Shown: positions 10,367-21,570, counted from the first letter of the stretch. The stretch is 64,000 bases of DNA from Ilex aquifolium (GCA_951799425.1 OX637401.1:19692001-19756000); one strand, 5' to 3'. A program made the numbers and translations. The notes: generated by a model not told the origin, from the sequence alone.

Positions 10367-13300
10367 ATGCTAAATGGCACAAACTTCAAGACATGGAATG
10401 AGAACCTCCAAATAGTTCTCGGTGTCATGGATCTGGACCTTGCGTTAAGGGTTTCTTCTCCTGCACCTCTTACTGATGAAAGTTCCTCTGATGAAAAGAG
10501 GGATATTGAAAGGTGGGAGAAGTCAAATCGCATGTGTTTGATGATCATTAAGAAGGTCATTCCAGAAGCATTCAGGGGCACAATATCCGAAATGATAAAG
10601 ACAGCCAAAGAGTTGCTAGAAGAAATTAAAAATAGATTTGCCAAGAATGAAAAGTCTGAAACAAGTACACTTTTGGCAAATTTCATCTCAATGAGATATG
10701 AATGTAATGGGAACATTAGGGAGTACATTATGGAAATGTCTCATATTGCTTCAAAGTTAAGAGCACATAAACTTGATCTCTCTGAGGATTTGCTTGTGCA
10801 TTTGGTTCTGATATCTCTTCCCACACAACTCAGTCAATTTAAGGTGAGCTACAACTGCCAAAAAGAGACTTGGTCTCTTAATGAGCTCATTTCACATTGT
10901 GTGCAAGAAGAGGAAAGCTTGAAGCAAGAAAAGATAGAAAGTGCTCATTTGGCTAGTACTTCCAAGGATAAAGGGAAGAAAAGAAAGAAGGATAAAGAAG
11001 CTGCAGAGGTTCCATATCAAAAGAAACAACATAAAGAAAAGAATGTTGATGGTTGTTTCTTTTGTGGAGCTGCGGGACATAAGAAGAAGCAATGTACCAA
11101 CTATTATGCTTGGCGTACAATGAAAGGTACACTTCTTAATCTAGCTTGTTCTGAGGTTAATTTGACTTCGGTACCTAAACACACTTGGTGGATAGATTCT
11201 GGTGCAACCACTCACATCAGTGTGTCCATGCAGGGCTACCGAAAGCCAAATGATGGTGAAAGATACATCCTTGTAGGCGATGACAAGAAGGTCGAAGTTG
11301 AGGCAATTGGGATATTTAGGTTATTATTAAAGTCTGGTACTTATTTGGATTTGAATGAGACATTTGTTGTACCGTCCTTTGGACGGAATTTGGTTTCTAT
11401 TTCTGTATTGGACAAATATGGTTATTCTTGTTCTTTTGGAAATAATAAATTTAGGCTTTTTCAGAATTCAAATTTGGTTGGTACTGGTTCTTTATCTTAT
11501 GTAGATAACTGTTATATGCTTGATACAGTTGCTTCATATCATGAATCCTTGCAATTAAGTACTCGAGGTGTTAAAAGAAAATTAACCAATGAGAATTCTT
11601 CATCATTATGGCATAAGAGATTAGGTCACATCTCCAAAAGGAGAATTGAAAGATTTGTGTCAGATGAGATTCTAGATTCCCTTGATTTTGCAGATTTTGA
11701 AATTTGCACAAATTGCATAAAGGGAAAACAAACAAACATAAGGATATTTGGTGCCAACAGGGCTACAGATGTCTTAGAACTGATACATACAGATATTTGT
11801 GGTCCATTTCCTAAGGTTTCATGGAATGGCCAACAATATTTTATCACGTTCATAGATGATTTTTCACATTATGACTACCTTTAACTCATTCATGAAAAGT
11901 CCCAATCACTGGACATGTTCAAATCGTTCAAAGTTGAAGTTGAAAATCAACTCAGCAAAAGGATTAAAAATGTCATATCTGACCGTGGTGGTGAATACTA
12001 TGGTAAGTATGACAGTTCAGGTGAATAACGTCCGGGACCATTTGCTAAATTCCTAAAGGAGTGTGGTATCGTCCCACAGTACATCATGCCAGGTTCTCCA
12101 AGCATGAATGGTGCTGCTGAAAGGCGAAACAGAACACTCAAAGACACGGTAAGGAGTATGATTAGTCATTCGAACTTGCCAGAATCACTCTAGGGTGAAG
12201 CATTAAAGACTGCAGCGTATATCCTTAACAGAGTACCAACTAAAGCAACTGCTAAAACCCCTTATAAACTTTGGACAGACAAGAAGCCTAGTCTGAAGCA
12301 TTTACGCATTTGTGGATGTCCAGCTGAAGCAAGGCCTTACAGGCCACATGAAAAGAAACTGGATTCAAGAACGGTTAGTTGCTATTTTATTGGATACTCC
12401 GAAAGATCCAGGGGTTACAAATTCTATGATCCTACTACTAGATCAATTTTTGAGACGGGAAACACCCGGTTCTTTGACGATGTTGAGTTTGCTGGGGGAG
12501 ATATGGATAGGGATTTTGTTTTTGAAGAGGAATATGTTGATATTCCCACAGCTGTTATTGACATTGATCAGGTTCCTATATCTGACATTGTTCAAGAAGC
12601 AGATCCAAATCAAAACAATATCCAAGAACCTCCCATTCCAGAAGAACAAACTCTACCTCTTCCAGAACCTACGCCATTAAGGAGATCCACTAGAGAAAGG
12701 AGATCCACTAGAGAAAGGAGAAGTGCAGTGCCAAATGATTACATTGTATTTCTCCAAGAACACGAGTTTGACATTGGTGCAGTGGAAGATGATCCAATCA
12801 ATTTTCGTCAAGCCCTGGAAAGTTCTAAATCTCAAGAGTGGATTAATGTCATGAATGAGGAGATAAAGTCCATGAAGGACACTGAAGTTTGGGATCTTGT
12901 CCCATTGCCTGAAGGTGTGAAACCCATTGGTTGCAAATGGATATTTAAAACTAAGAGGGATTCGAAAGGTGATGTGGAGAGATACAAAGCTCGTCTTGTC
13001 GCTAAAGGCTTTACACAAAAAGAAGGCATCGATTATAAAGAGACTTTCTCTCTGATTTTATCGAAAGACTCTTTTATGACAATAATGGCACTTGTGGCAC
13101 ATTTTGACCTTGAGCTTCATCAGATGGATGTTAAGACTGCATTTCTCAATGGTGACATTGATGAAACAATCTATATGGTGCAACCAGAAAATTTTGTGTC
13201 GGGAGATGCAAAGAAGATGGTTTGCAAGTTAAAGAAATCCATCTATGGGTTTAAGCAAGCTTCTCGTCAATGATATTACAAGTTTCATCAAGTTATCATT

Positions 13301-14375
13301 TCGTTTGGTTTTGAGATGAATATGGTTGATGATTGTATATATCATAAGTTCAGTGGGAGTAAGCATATTTACTTTGTTTTATATGTTGATGACATATTGC
13401 TTGCCACCAACGATATAGGCATGTTGCATGAAACCAAGAGATTTCTATCAAAGAAATTTGAGATGAAAGATCTTGGTGATGCTTCTTTTGTATTGGGTAT
13501 ACAAATACACCGGGATCGCTCTCGGGGTACACTTGGTTTATCACAAAAAAGCTATGTTGAGAAAATTCTTAAAAGGTTTGGCATGCATGATTGCAAACCA
13601 GGTGACACCCTTGTGGCTAAGGGAGACAAATTTATTCTCAGTCAATGCCCCAAGAATAATTTTGAGATTCAAAAGATGCAAAAGATTCCTTATGTGTCAG
13701 CAATAGGAAGTCTGTTGTATGCTCAAGTATGTACGCGTTCGGATATTGCGTACATTGTTGGCATGTTGGGCAGATACTTAAGCAATTTTGGAAAGGATCA
13801 TTGGATAGCAGCCAAATGAGTCATGAGGTACTTACAAAGAACAAAAGACTATATGCTCACTTATCCAAAAGTTAGATCAGTTAGAGATCGTTGGATATTC
13901 TGACTCTGATTTTGCTGGATGCCGAGATAGCATGAAATCTACTTCAGGCTATATCTACTTACTTGCTGGAGGTGCTATATCTTGGAAGAGTGTTAAACAG
14001 TCTATTGTAGCTTCTTCCACCATGGCAGCTGAGTTTGTAGCTTGTTATGAGGCGTCCAATCATGGAATATGGTTGCGAAATTTTGTCACGAGGCTACGTA
14101 TTCTGGATGGCATTGAAAGACCACTTAAGTTATTTTGTGACAATAAATCAGCAGTACTGTATTCCAACAGCAACAGGAGTTCAACGAAGTCAAAATTTAT
14201 AGACATCAAATTCCTAGTTGTCAAAGAAAGAGTTCAGAGTGGACTTATATCTATAGATCACATTGGGACAAACTCCATGATTGCAGATCCACTGACTAAG
14301 GGATTACCACCCAAGGTCTTTCATGAGCACACTGCTCATATGGGTGCGGTTTCTCTTCAGGAGATGTCGTTTTAG
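10367..14375 (+). pseudogene. Copia A gag-pol polyprotein, degenerate
   Basis: The order is gag with a UBN2-like region (SNR...IKK motif zone), zinc knuckle CFFCGAAGHKKKQC (about 11052-11093), protease WWIDSGATTH, integrase HHCC and core, reverse transcriptase with YVDDI (13382-13396), and RNase H. This PR-IN-RT-RH order is diagnostic of Ty1/copia. The first in-frame ATG is at 10367. The same frame runs to about 13865 but has five stops: 11882 (TAA), about 12028 (TAA), about 12192 (TAG, at a conserved Trp), 13271 (TGA, at a conserved Trp) and 13817 (TGA). A frameshift near 13865 moves RNase H to another frame. It is not functional. Confidence 0.92.
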
Positions 14376-14779
14376 TGGGAGTTTGTATTTTTAGATGCTT
14401 TTATTTATAGATACATTTGTTATGGATTTTATGGTTATTTACTCTAGTAAAGTATTCAGTTTTCATTCACTCTGATTTTGTATGGTTTGATCTCACTAAG
14501 GTTTAAGGAGGACTAGTTGGAAATATGCATGTTAAGATCACATTGCATGAAATTTCCATGTTACACATCCACACTTGATCTTTGTCATTAGTTGCATTGA
14601 TATATGTAATCATTGATGGGTCTAGTTACGAAATATGTAACGACGGTCGCTTTGGTCCTGTATTGGTGAGGTTAATGGACAAGATTGTTAAAATATATAA
14701 AGTTTTGATAGCAAAACTCACGAGCTCATAAAGTATAATTCACGTTTATAAAGTTACATATATAGCCCAAGTGGGAGAT
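14376..14779 (+). other. Copia A 3' untranslated region and polypurine tract
   Basis: Non-coding spacer from the pol stop to the 3' LTR. It ends in the purine-rich AAGTGGGAGAT (14769-14779), the expected plus-strand priming site directly ahead of the LTR. Confidence 0.75.
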
Positions 14780-15240
14780 TGTTGGAATAAAATTAAATAT
14801 ATGGGCTTATATATTAAATAAATGTGAATTATAGGCTATCAAATAAAGTTAGGCTAATTAAAGTGATTAATTTAAGTTTTGGGGCCTTAATTAATATATT
14901 ATAAAGTGTGGGCATTAATGTGTAGAGACAAGCGTAATTTCTATTTTTATGAAAGGTTAAAATAGAAAATACGAACAGACGCGATTGTTTATAAATAGGA
15001 GTCATGGTCCCCAGATCACACGACGGTTTTCCTACTCTTATGATTCTTATTGTCAGAGAGAAATTTAGACAAAAAATAAGTGTAGATTTGGAAGATCATA
15101 AAGCCTCAGACTCGGATATTTCAATCTTTTGTTATGGATTCAGGTACGCTTCCGCAAAATCCAATATTTTAATTCTTGATGATTCAATATGAATGATCCT
15201 GTTTGTGTGATGGTTTTCACTTAATGAAATTAATCTTACA
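14780..15240 (+). mobile_element. Copia A, 3' LTR
   Basis: A 461-bp LTR, TGTTGGAA...CTTACA, differing from the 5' LTR at only a few positions. The element is thus fairly young despite its stops. Confidence 0.93.
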
Positions 15241-15429
15241 TGACATACTATCTCAATGTTATGTAGATCGAAGAACATGAGTAACAACCAATGAATGCGA
15301 TAGCACGGGGGTGAGCTTGCAGCCCTTCATAGTGGCAGCTATGCCTAAAGTTGGTGATGCCAAGTACATTTGCCGCCCATAAATTGAATACTTTAGAAGG
15401 AAGAATCCCTTACAAGATACAATCAGTTC
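15241..15429 (-). mobile_element. Element C internal fragment 2
   Basis: The stretch between copia A and element B. It belongs to the older minus-strand element C, because C's LTRs lie outside both insertions. No conserved domain is seen. Confidence 0.45.
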
Positions 15430-15666
15430 TGATGATGCACAAAACTGTCTTCGTGCAAGATCAACAGTCAAGAATATCAACGGGTGTGATTAATGAGCAA
15501 TTAGCATGTAATTAATGGCAATCAAGAGTAAAACAATAAATAACGGGTCAACGCAAGAGATTTATAGTGGTTCGGTCTCGGGTGACCTACGTCCACTCTT
15601 TCGAATGGCAGTGTTTGCCGGTGTTCTTTATTGATGAATAACAATCAACGAAGTGTTACAGAGCTT

Positions 15667-15723
<57 letters not shown>

Positions 15724-16515
15724 AGAGAGCAAGTATGTTGGAGATGTTTTCAGTGTATTCAATGTCTTCAGTCCCTCTTTACCCTTGAGAGGGCTTACAT
15801 TATATAGCAATGATGAGGCGGTGAGGCGGTGCCGTGAGGAAGAGGTCTTCCACTATTTTGGTAAGTGCAATCATGGTAGGAGTAGACCTCTTTGGTAAGC
15901 ACAAGTAAGGTAAGAGTAGATCTTCGCATCCCGTCATTCTCTCCCTCGTGTTCCTATTCAATCGGAGGAGATTCCTGACTTGGATTGGACTTTAGGCTTG
16001 GACCTTGAGTTGGAGTAGGAGTACTGGAGTACCAAGGCAAGGGAGCACCATGGGGGTAGGCGCCCAGTAGTCGGCGCCCCATGGTTGGCGCCCAATGGTG
16101 GTCATCCCATTGGTGTCTTCTTAGGCCTTGACCTTCTAGTGCATTCTTCCTTGGGATATCATGGTATGAGGAGAGGGTAAGTGAGGAGTTGAGATGATGA
16201 GTGGGGAGCTCAACCAAGGGGTCGGCGCCCTTAGTCGGCGCCTATAGTCGGCGCCCATAGTCAGCGCCCATAGGGCTCCCATAGTCGGCGCCCATAGTCG
16301 GCGCCCTTAGTCGGCGTCCATAGTCGGCGCCCATAGTTGGCGCCCATAGGACTTCGACTGTCCCTCGACTCTTTCGCCTCTTCTCCGTTCTCCTTAGATG
16401 GGTGACCCGACTTGATAGGTTTTGGAGACTTGGATTAATCCCAGGGCCCATTGGTATTCGGGCCTTTCTCGACTTATCTTCATTGGGCTTAGCCCAGTTG
16501 AATTTGGACTCGTCA
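15430..16515 (-). mobile_element. Ty3 element B, 3' LTR
   Basis: A 1086-bp LTR, plus-strand edges TGATGATG and GACTCGTCA. A purine tract (minus-strand ATGGGGGGCAAA) borders it at 16516. It contains a GA microsatellite (about 15668-15722) and a VNTR of TCGGCGCCCATAG (about 16219-16350). Apart from copy number in these two arrays it is almost identical to 20110-21162. Confidence 0.93.
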
Positions 16516-17276
16516 TTTGCCCCCCATGCTCCAAGCCTCTGACTTTCTCGAGAGGAAGGGGTTGAGGGCATGTGCTTCGATTTCGCTTGAGTGAGCAGAA
16601 ATTTTCTTGTTTCTCATGGTGCTTCTAGTCTTCAGCTTCCTATTCCTGCTGATGGGAGGTTCTATGGATGATCCATGAGCTTCTTGAGGGCGTGGCATGA
16701 AGGCTGGCAAGGTGCTTTGGGCGACGCCAGGAAACTGGGTAGGCAGCTTGGGCGACACCTTGAGTCTTGCTATGTAGGTGCCTCTCTAGTGTTTAGCCAT
16801 TGGCTGACCTTGTCTCTGATTACAGACGTCCTGTTGATAGGGCGATGATGGAGACTCCTTGTGCTTTTTGGGTGGTGTCTTCTCCTCCTCCCAAGAGGGC
16901 GAGATTTGATGCCCCCAGAGCTTCTCAGTTAAGGTCCGATGGCTAGATTGCTTCCTGGGAGAAAGGACCCAGTGGTGCCCCCACTCTTTCCTAGACTGTG
17001 GCTCATGTGTGTACCAGAGCTAGCTGTTGTACTGCTGTAGGGGTTGAGACTCCAGTGCGGTCTTTGCAGACGGCCTGAATTTCAAAGGTGCGCCTGGCAA
17101 AAACAATGTTATTCCAAACATTAAAATATCTTAACATGATTACCTGGAGAGAGGTAGACTGTTTGCATGAGAGCAAAGTCAGAGTTGTGGACGTCCTATG
17201 AGAGAGGGTCGCATGAGCTGAGGCCGAGGTAGGTATAGCGTCGGTGGATGGCTGCCGTGGCAGAGACTTGTAAGAT

Positions 17277-17504
17277 GACTACTTGCACGAGAGCAAAGTC
17301 ATAGAGGTCGAGCTACGTATAGTCTCGGGAGATGGCTACCGTAGCAGAGGCTGACTACTTGCACGAGAGCAGAGTCATAGAGGCCGAGCTACTTATAGTC
17401 TCGGGAGATGGTTGCCGTAGCAGAGGCTGACTACTTGCGCGAGAGCAGAGTCATAGAGGCCGAGCTACGTATAGTCTCGGGAGATGGCTGCCGTAGCAGA
17501 GGCT
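17277..17504. repeat. 76-bp tandem repeat inside element B
   Basis: Three 76-bp units start at 17277, 17353 and 17429, each opening GACTACTTGC and containing TAGTCTCGGGAGATGG. A more diverged copy precedes them (about 17150-17276). Units differ at only a few bases. Confidence 0.88.
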
Positions 17505-17612
17505 TACAAGGTGTGTCCCGCACTCCTCTTTGGCTTTGTACTTGATTTTCTTTCTTTATACTTTTGGATTTGAATGCCTATAGGTGGCTGCTGCTTTGCC
17601 CTGCTTATAGAT

Positions 17613-18029
17613 ATGCTGAAGATCAAGGAGGCAGTCTATGTCCAGGCAGCGGAGAGGCGGGCACATGAGACTGCTGAAGAGCAGTTAAGGTTTGAGCGAC
17701 AGGCACGAGAGGATGCCGCATAGCTTGCACGGCAGGCACGAGAGGATGCCGTGAAACTGTTAAGGCTCGAGCGGCAGGCACGAGAGGATGCCGCTGAGAA
17801 GTTGAGGCTAGCGCATGAAAGGGCTGCTCAACTTGAGGCTGACCTTCGAGTAGCACTTGAGAGAGCTACTAGGCCAGAGGCTCACTCCATAGAGATGGAG
17901 GAGATTGGAGAGATGATGCTGAGGAGCTGGGCGCTTGAGATTGAGCGCCTGGTGCTGGGCACCTGCTGCTGGGTGCCTAATATGGGGCGCCTGCTGCTGG
18001 GCGCTGGGCGCCTGAGATTGGGCACCTGA
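17613..18029 (+). pseudogene. Antisense coiled-coil reading frame in element B
   Basis: It runs opposite to gag. From an ATG at 17613 the frame encodes a Glu/Ala/Arg-rich protein with repeated RQAREDAA modules (three copies) and a heptad-like stretch (AAEKLRLAHERAAQLEADL), which should form a coiled coil. One TAG at 17721 interrupts the frame; from 17751 it stays open to 18029, the last part being low-complexity Leu/Gly from a GGGCGCCTG repeat. A possible splice acceptor (TTATAG) lies just ahead of the ATG. Antisense ORFs occur in some plant Ty3 elements. Whether it is expressed is unknown. Confidence 0.45.
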
Positions 18030-18094
18030 GGCAGGGTGCCTGCTACTGGACGCCTGAGATTGGGCGCCTGCTGCTGAGTGCCTAGTGAGAGGGG

Positions 18095-18295
18095 GCGAGA
18101 CCCCTCGTTGGCATCGTGGGGGCGCCCAAGGTGGAGAGGGCGAGGCCCATTGTCTAGGCGGCATCATGGGAGGCGCCCAAGGTGGAGAGGGCGAGACCCC
18201 TCGTCGGCATCATGGGGCACCCAAGGTGGAGAGGGTGAGACCCCTTGTTGGCATTATGGAGGGCGCCCAAGGTGGAGAGGGTGAGACCCCTCGTC
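18095..18295. repeat. About 46-bp tandem repeat inside element B
   Basis: Four to five units carry GCGCCCAAGGTGGAGAGGG and GAGACCCCTCGT. The overlapping ORFs in several frames are by-products of the repeat. It is GC-rich compared with the rest of the window. Confidence 0.75.
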
Positions 18296-18504
18296 TGGGC
18301 GACTGCTCTGCTGGGAGCTGTTTGTAAATTTTAGGAAAGCAAAATAATTCTGGACACAATAATCTTGGCAGAATTTTATTTCATAAAATGACAAATAACA
18401 AAGTAAATCAACTAATAAAAGATAGATAAAATCTTTAGGTGCTTGGTGTCCCGTAGGTGGGCCAAGACTTCCTTGGTGAAGTTGGAGTCACCTCGGCCTA
18501 GCCC

Positions 18505-20046
18505 TTAGGCGATCATCTGGATTTCTCCGAGGGGTTGCTGGAGTTTTCTATCATCCTGGTCCCGACCAGGTGGCGGGACTTGTCCTCTGCCAGCAACGTA
18601 CTGCCTCAAGTGGCCACGCTGTATGAGCTCTTCGATCTCCCTTTTAAGATCAAAGCAGTCGTCAGTGTCGTGGCCATGGTCGCAGTGGAAGCGACAGTAC
18701 CTGCTGGGATTTCTGTGATTTGGGGCGGACTTCATTTTTTCGGGCCAACGGAGTGCGGGGTCATCCTGTATCTGAAACAGGATGTGTTCCACCGAGGCAT
18801 TGAGTGGCGTGAGAACTTGCCACTCTCTCAGAGGTGGAGGACCAAGACGGTCCTTGACATAGATTCTCTCTGTCCTATTTCTTTTGTTCTCTGCTTCTCT
18901 CATGTCTTCGCGGGTATCCTTTCTTTTCTCACTCCCGTATGAGGACTCACCTCGTCTGGCCTTGGTGACATCCTCGACGTTTATGTACTTTTGTGCCCTT
19001 GACAGCAACTCGGGCATACTGGAGGGCGGTTTTTTGAGTACGGAGAACATGAAACTGGAGGAGCGAAGTCCAGCGATAAAAGCGGCTAAGGCCACCTTAT
19101 CATTCGGCTCCTCAATCTGGAGGACCTCTTCGTTGAAGCGGGCAAGGTAGCCCCTGAGGCTTTCATCCCTGTCCTGCTTGATAGTGAGCAGGTGGGTTAC
19201 TGGTTTCTGATGGCGACGTCCCCCAATAAAGTGGGAAACGAATGACCTGCTCAGCTCTGCAAAAGAGTGGATGGAGGAAGACTTGATTTTGGAGAACCAC
19301 TGGCGGGCGGACCCCTTGAGGGTGGTAAGGAAAGCTCTGCAGATGATCTCCTCAGGCACGTTGTGGAGTTGCATGAGGGACTTATAGGTGTCCAAGTGGT
19401 CTAGAGGGTCTTTGGCGCCATCGAAGACCTCGATGGTAGGCATCTTGAACTTCGAGGGCAGAGGGTAATTTACTATATCAGCAATAAAAGGAGTGTCGGT
19501 ACGTCTTACCAGGTAGTCCAAGGTCTCCGGCGCCTGTGCCTTGATAGCATTGAGGGCATCACCCAGTTGGTTTTGCACATCTCTAATCTTCTCGTCCCAC
19601 TGATTAGGGACATCCTTGGTCAGGTATTGGCTTTCGTGGTTTCCATATTGACTCTCTCCTGCGTCCTCCTGAGCAGGCACATGCAAAGGGGGAACGCGTG
19701 AACTCCCTGCGTGTTGAGGAGGGACTGCCGGACGAGGGGCTCCTTGGCGTGGCCCTGGAGTATTATGGTGAGGGACCCCATGGTGGGGGGTAGTCTGGCG
19801 TCCAGAAGGGACAGGCTGTTCCTCTCCTAGTGGAGGGAGTGGGGCTCCTCCTTGGGAGAGCATGAGTTGGATGATCTGCTGGTTCTGGCTCACCAGCAGC
19901 TGCATGGTCTGGAGGAGTTGTTGTTGTCCAGTGGCGGGAGTAACAGTAGTAGAAGGTTCCCCAGGTACGATGGGAGGAGCCTCTTCCCGGTGAGCCTGGT
20001 TGTATTCTCCGGGTTGTTGAGACCTTGATCTCGTGGTGATTGCCAT
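18505..20046 (-). CDS. Ty3-type Gag of element B
   Basis: An intact 513-residue Gag starting at the ATG at 20046 (MAITTRSRSQQ). An upstream in-frame extension runs through the primer site into the LTR and is unlikely to be translated. The N-terminal third is Pro/Gln-rich and low complexity. The central Retrotrans_gag domain contains FDGAKDPLDHLDTYKSLM, then AFLTTLKGSARQWF and SLRGYLARFNEE. The C-terminus has a variant zinc knuckle, CRFHCDHGHDTDDC, and ends at GEIQMIA. In autonomous relatives the frame would go on into protease near this point; here it stops. Gag would form the particle that packages the element's RNA. No frameshift or stop is seen, unlike every other large retroelement ORF in the window. 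Confidence 0.92.
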   Translation of the reverse strand: MAITTRSRSQQPGEYNQAHREEAPPIVPGEPSTTVTPATGQQQLLQTMQLLVSQNQQIIQLMLSQGGAPLPPLGEEQPVPSGRQTTPHHGVPHHNTPGPRQGAPRPAVPPQHAGSSRVPPLHVPAQEDAGESQYGNHESQYLTKDVPNQWDEKIRDVQNQLGDALNAIKAQAPETLDYLVRRTDTPFIADIVNYPLPSKFKMPTIEVFDGAKDPLDHLDTYKSLMQLHNVPEEIICRAFLTTLKGSARQWFSKIKSSSIHSFAELSRSFVSHFIGGRRHQKPVTHLLTIKQDRDESLRGYLARFNEEVLQIEEPNDKVALAAFIAGLRSSSFMFSVLKKPPSSMPELLSRAQKYINVEDVTKARRGESSYGSEKRKDTREDMREAENKRNRTERIYVKDRLGPPPLREWQVLTPLNASVEHILFQIQDDPALRWPEKMKSAPNHRNPSRYCRFHCDHGHDTDDCFDLKREIEELIQRGHLRQYVAGRGQVPPPGRDQDDRKLQQPLGEIQMIA

Positions 20047-20086
20047 GGATTCAATGAGTACAGAAATAGAGTAATAGGAAATTTGT

Positions 20087-20108
20087 CGTTCCCACAGACG
20101 GCGCCAAA
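20087..20108 (-). promoter_or_regulatory. Element B primer binding site
   Basis: On the minus strand TTTGGCGCCGTCTGTGGGAA directly follows the 5' LTR. This is the common primer site type of plant Ty3/Tat-like elements. I cannot assign the tRNA with certainty. Confidence 0.8.
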
Positions 20109-20109
20109 C

Positions 20110-20343
20110 TGATGATGCACAAAACTGTCTTCGTGCAAGATCAACAGTCAAGAATATCAACGGGTGTGATTAATGAGCAATTAGCATGTAATTAATGGCA
20201 ATCAAGAGTAAAACAATAAATAACGGGTCAACGCAAGAGATTTATAGTGGTTCGGTCTCGGGTGACCTACGTCCACTCTTTCGAATGGCAGTGTTTGTCG
20301 GTGTTCTTTATTGATGAATAACAATCAACGAAGTGTTACAGAG

Positions 20344-20383
<40 letters not shown>

Positions 20384-21162
20384 AGAGAGCAAGTATGTTG
20401 GAGATGTTTTCAGTGTATTCAATGTCTTCAGTCCCTCTTTACCCTTGAGAGGGCTTACATTATATAGCAATGATGAGGCGGTGAGGCGGTGCCGTGAGGA
20501 AGAGGTCTTCCACTATTTTGGTAAGTGCAATCATGGTAGGAGTAGACCTCTTTGGTAAGCACAAGTAAGGTAAGAGTAGATCTTCGCATCCCGTCATTCT
20601 CTCCCTCGTGTTCCTATTCAATCGGAGGAGATTCCTGACTTGGATTGGACTTTAGGCTTGGACCTTGAGTTGGAGTAGGAGTACTGGAGTACCAAGGCAA
20701 GGGAGCACCATGGGGGTAGGCGCCCAGTAGTCGGCGCCCCATGGTTGGCGCCCAATGGTGGTCATCCCATTGGTGTCTTCTTAGGCCTTGACCTTCTAGT
20801 GCATTCTTCCTTGGGATATCATGGTATGAGGAGAGGGTAAGTGAGGAGTTAAGATGATGAGTGGGGAGCTCAACCAAGGGGTCGGCGCCCATAGGGCTCC
20901 CATAGTTGGCGCCCATAGTCGGCGCCCTTAGTCGGCGTCCATAGTCGGCGCCCTTAGTCGGCGCCCATAGTCGGCGCCCTTAGTTGGCGCCCATAGGACT
21001 TCGACTGTCCCTCGACTCTTTCGCCTCTTCTCCGTTCTCCTTAGATGGGTGACCCGACTTGATAGGTTTTGGAGACTTGGATTAATCACAGGGCCCATTG
21101 GTATTCGGGCCTTTCTCGACTTATCTTCATTGGGCTTAGCCCAGTTGAATTTGGACTCGTCA
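20110..21162 (-). mobile_element. Ty3 element B, 5' LTR
   Basis: A 1053-bp LTR, TGATGATG...ACTCGTCA on the plus strand. It has fewer GA units (about 20348-20380) and fewer GGCGCCCATAG units (about 20881-20997) than the other LTR. Base substitutions between the two LTRs are very few (for example at about 20298, 20851 and 21088). Confidence 0.93.
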
Positions 21163-21311
21163 AGTTCAAAACCAATGAATCATGAATACAAATGATGAGA
21201 TATGTCAAAATTGATGAGACTACGACAGTTATATTTAACAACAAAAACATTGATTTCATATGTGAGCAGTGGAAATAAGTTCAAAGGTTTGATCGATTGG
21301 CTCTGATACCA
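21163..21311 (-). mobile_element. Element C internal fragment 3 with primer binding site
   Basis: On the minus strand, GGTATCAGAGCCA (21298-21310) directly follows the LTR. It is the initiator-Met tRNA primer site and fixes element C's orientation. The remaining bases are the start of its leader, cut by element B at 21162. Confidence 0.7.
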
Positions 21312-21556
21312 TGAAGAAATTCATAATATGAGAAATATTGAAAATAATAAAATGAAAAAATTGCTTACATTCATAGACCTAATGCTTACATCGATATATT
21401 ATTAAAGATACTTATTACATGAGATTTAACCCTATTTATAAGGTGAGAATTATATAATAAAAATAAAATATTGCAAGTTTATCATCATACATACTTATCC
21501 TATAAATAGTGATAAATCTCTTAGATTCTATCATCATATCCTAATCCTAACTATGT
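21312..21556 (-). mobile_element. Element C, 5' LTR (minus strand)
   Basis: Matches 8012-8349 from TGAAGAAATTCATAATATG through the TATCCTAATCCTAACTATG segment, then diverges, so its outer end is probably truncated. It is clearly more diverged from its partner than the LTRs of A or B, as expected for the oldest element in this nest. Confidence 0.68.
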
Positions 21557-21570
21557 AGATTCCAATGTAG

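Larger units (their letters stand above)
15430..21162 (-). mobile_element. Ty3 element B, complete gag-only (TR-GAG-like) retrotransposon
   Basis: Two LTRs bound a 3.6-kb interior. A perfect 5-bp target duplication AGTTC flanks it (15425-15429 and 21163-21167). The interior holds an intact gag and no protease, RT, RNase H or integrase. This matches the published TR-GAG class of non-autonomous plant elements (terminal repeats plus gag). Near-identical LTRs mean recent insertion, so an autonomous Ty3 relative must have supplied pol in trans. Confidence 0.88.

Noticed and set aside
15628-15898. ORFs with runs of Arg-Glu or Ser-Leu
   Set aside because: Products of the GA/CT microsatellite in element B's LTR.
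20047-20160. N-terminal extension of the element B Gag ORF
   Set aside because: It reads through the primer binding site into the LTR; the ATG at 20046 gives the usual Gag start.
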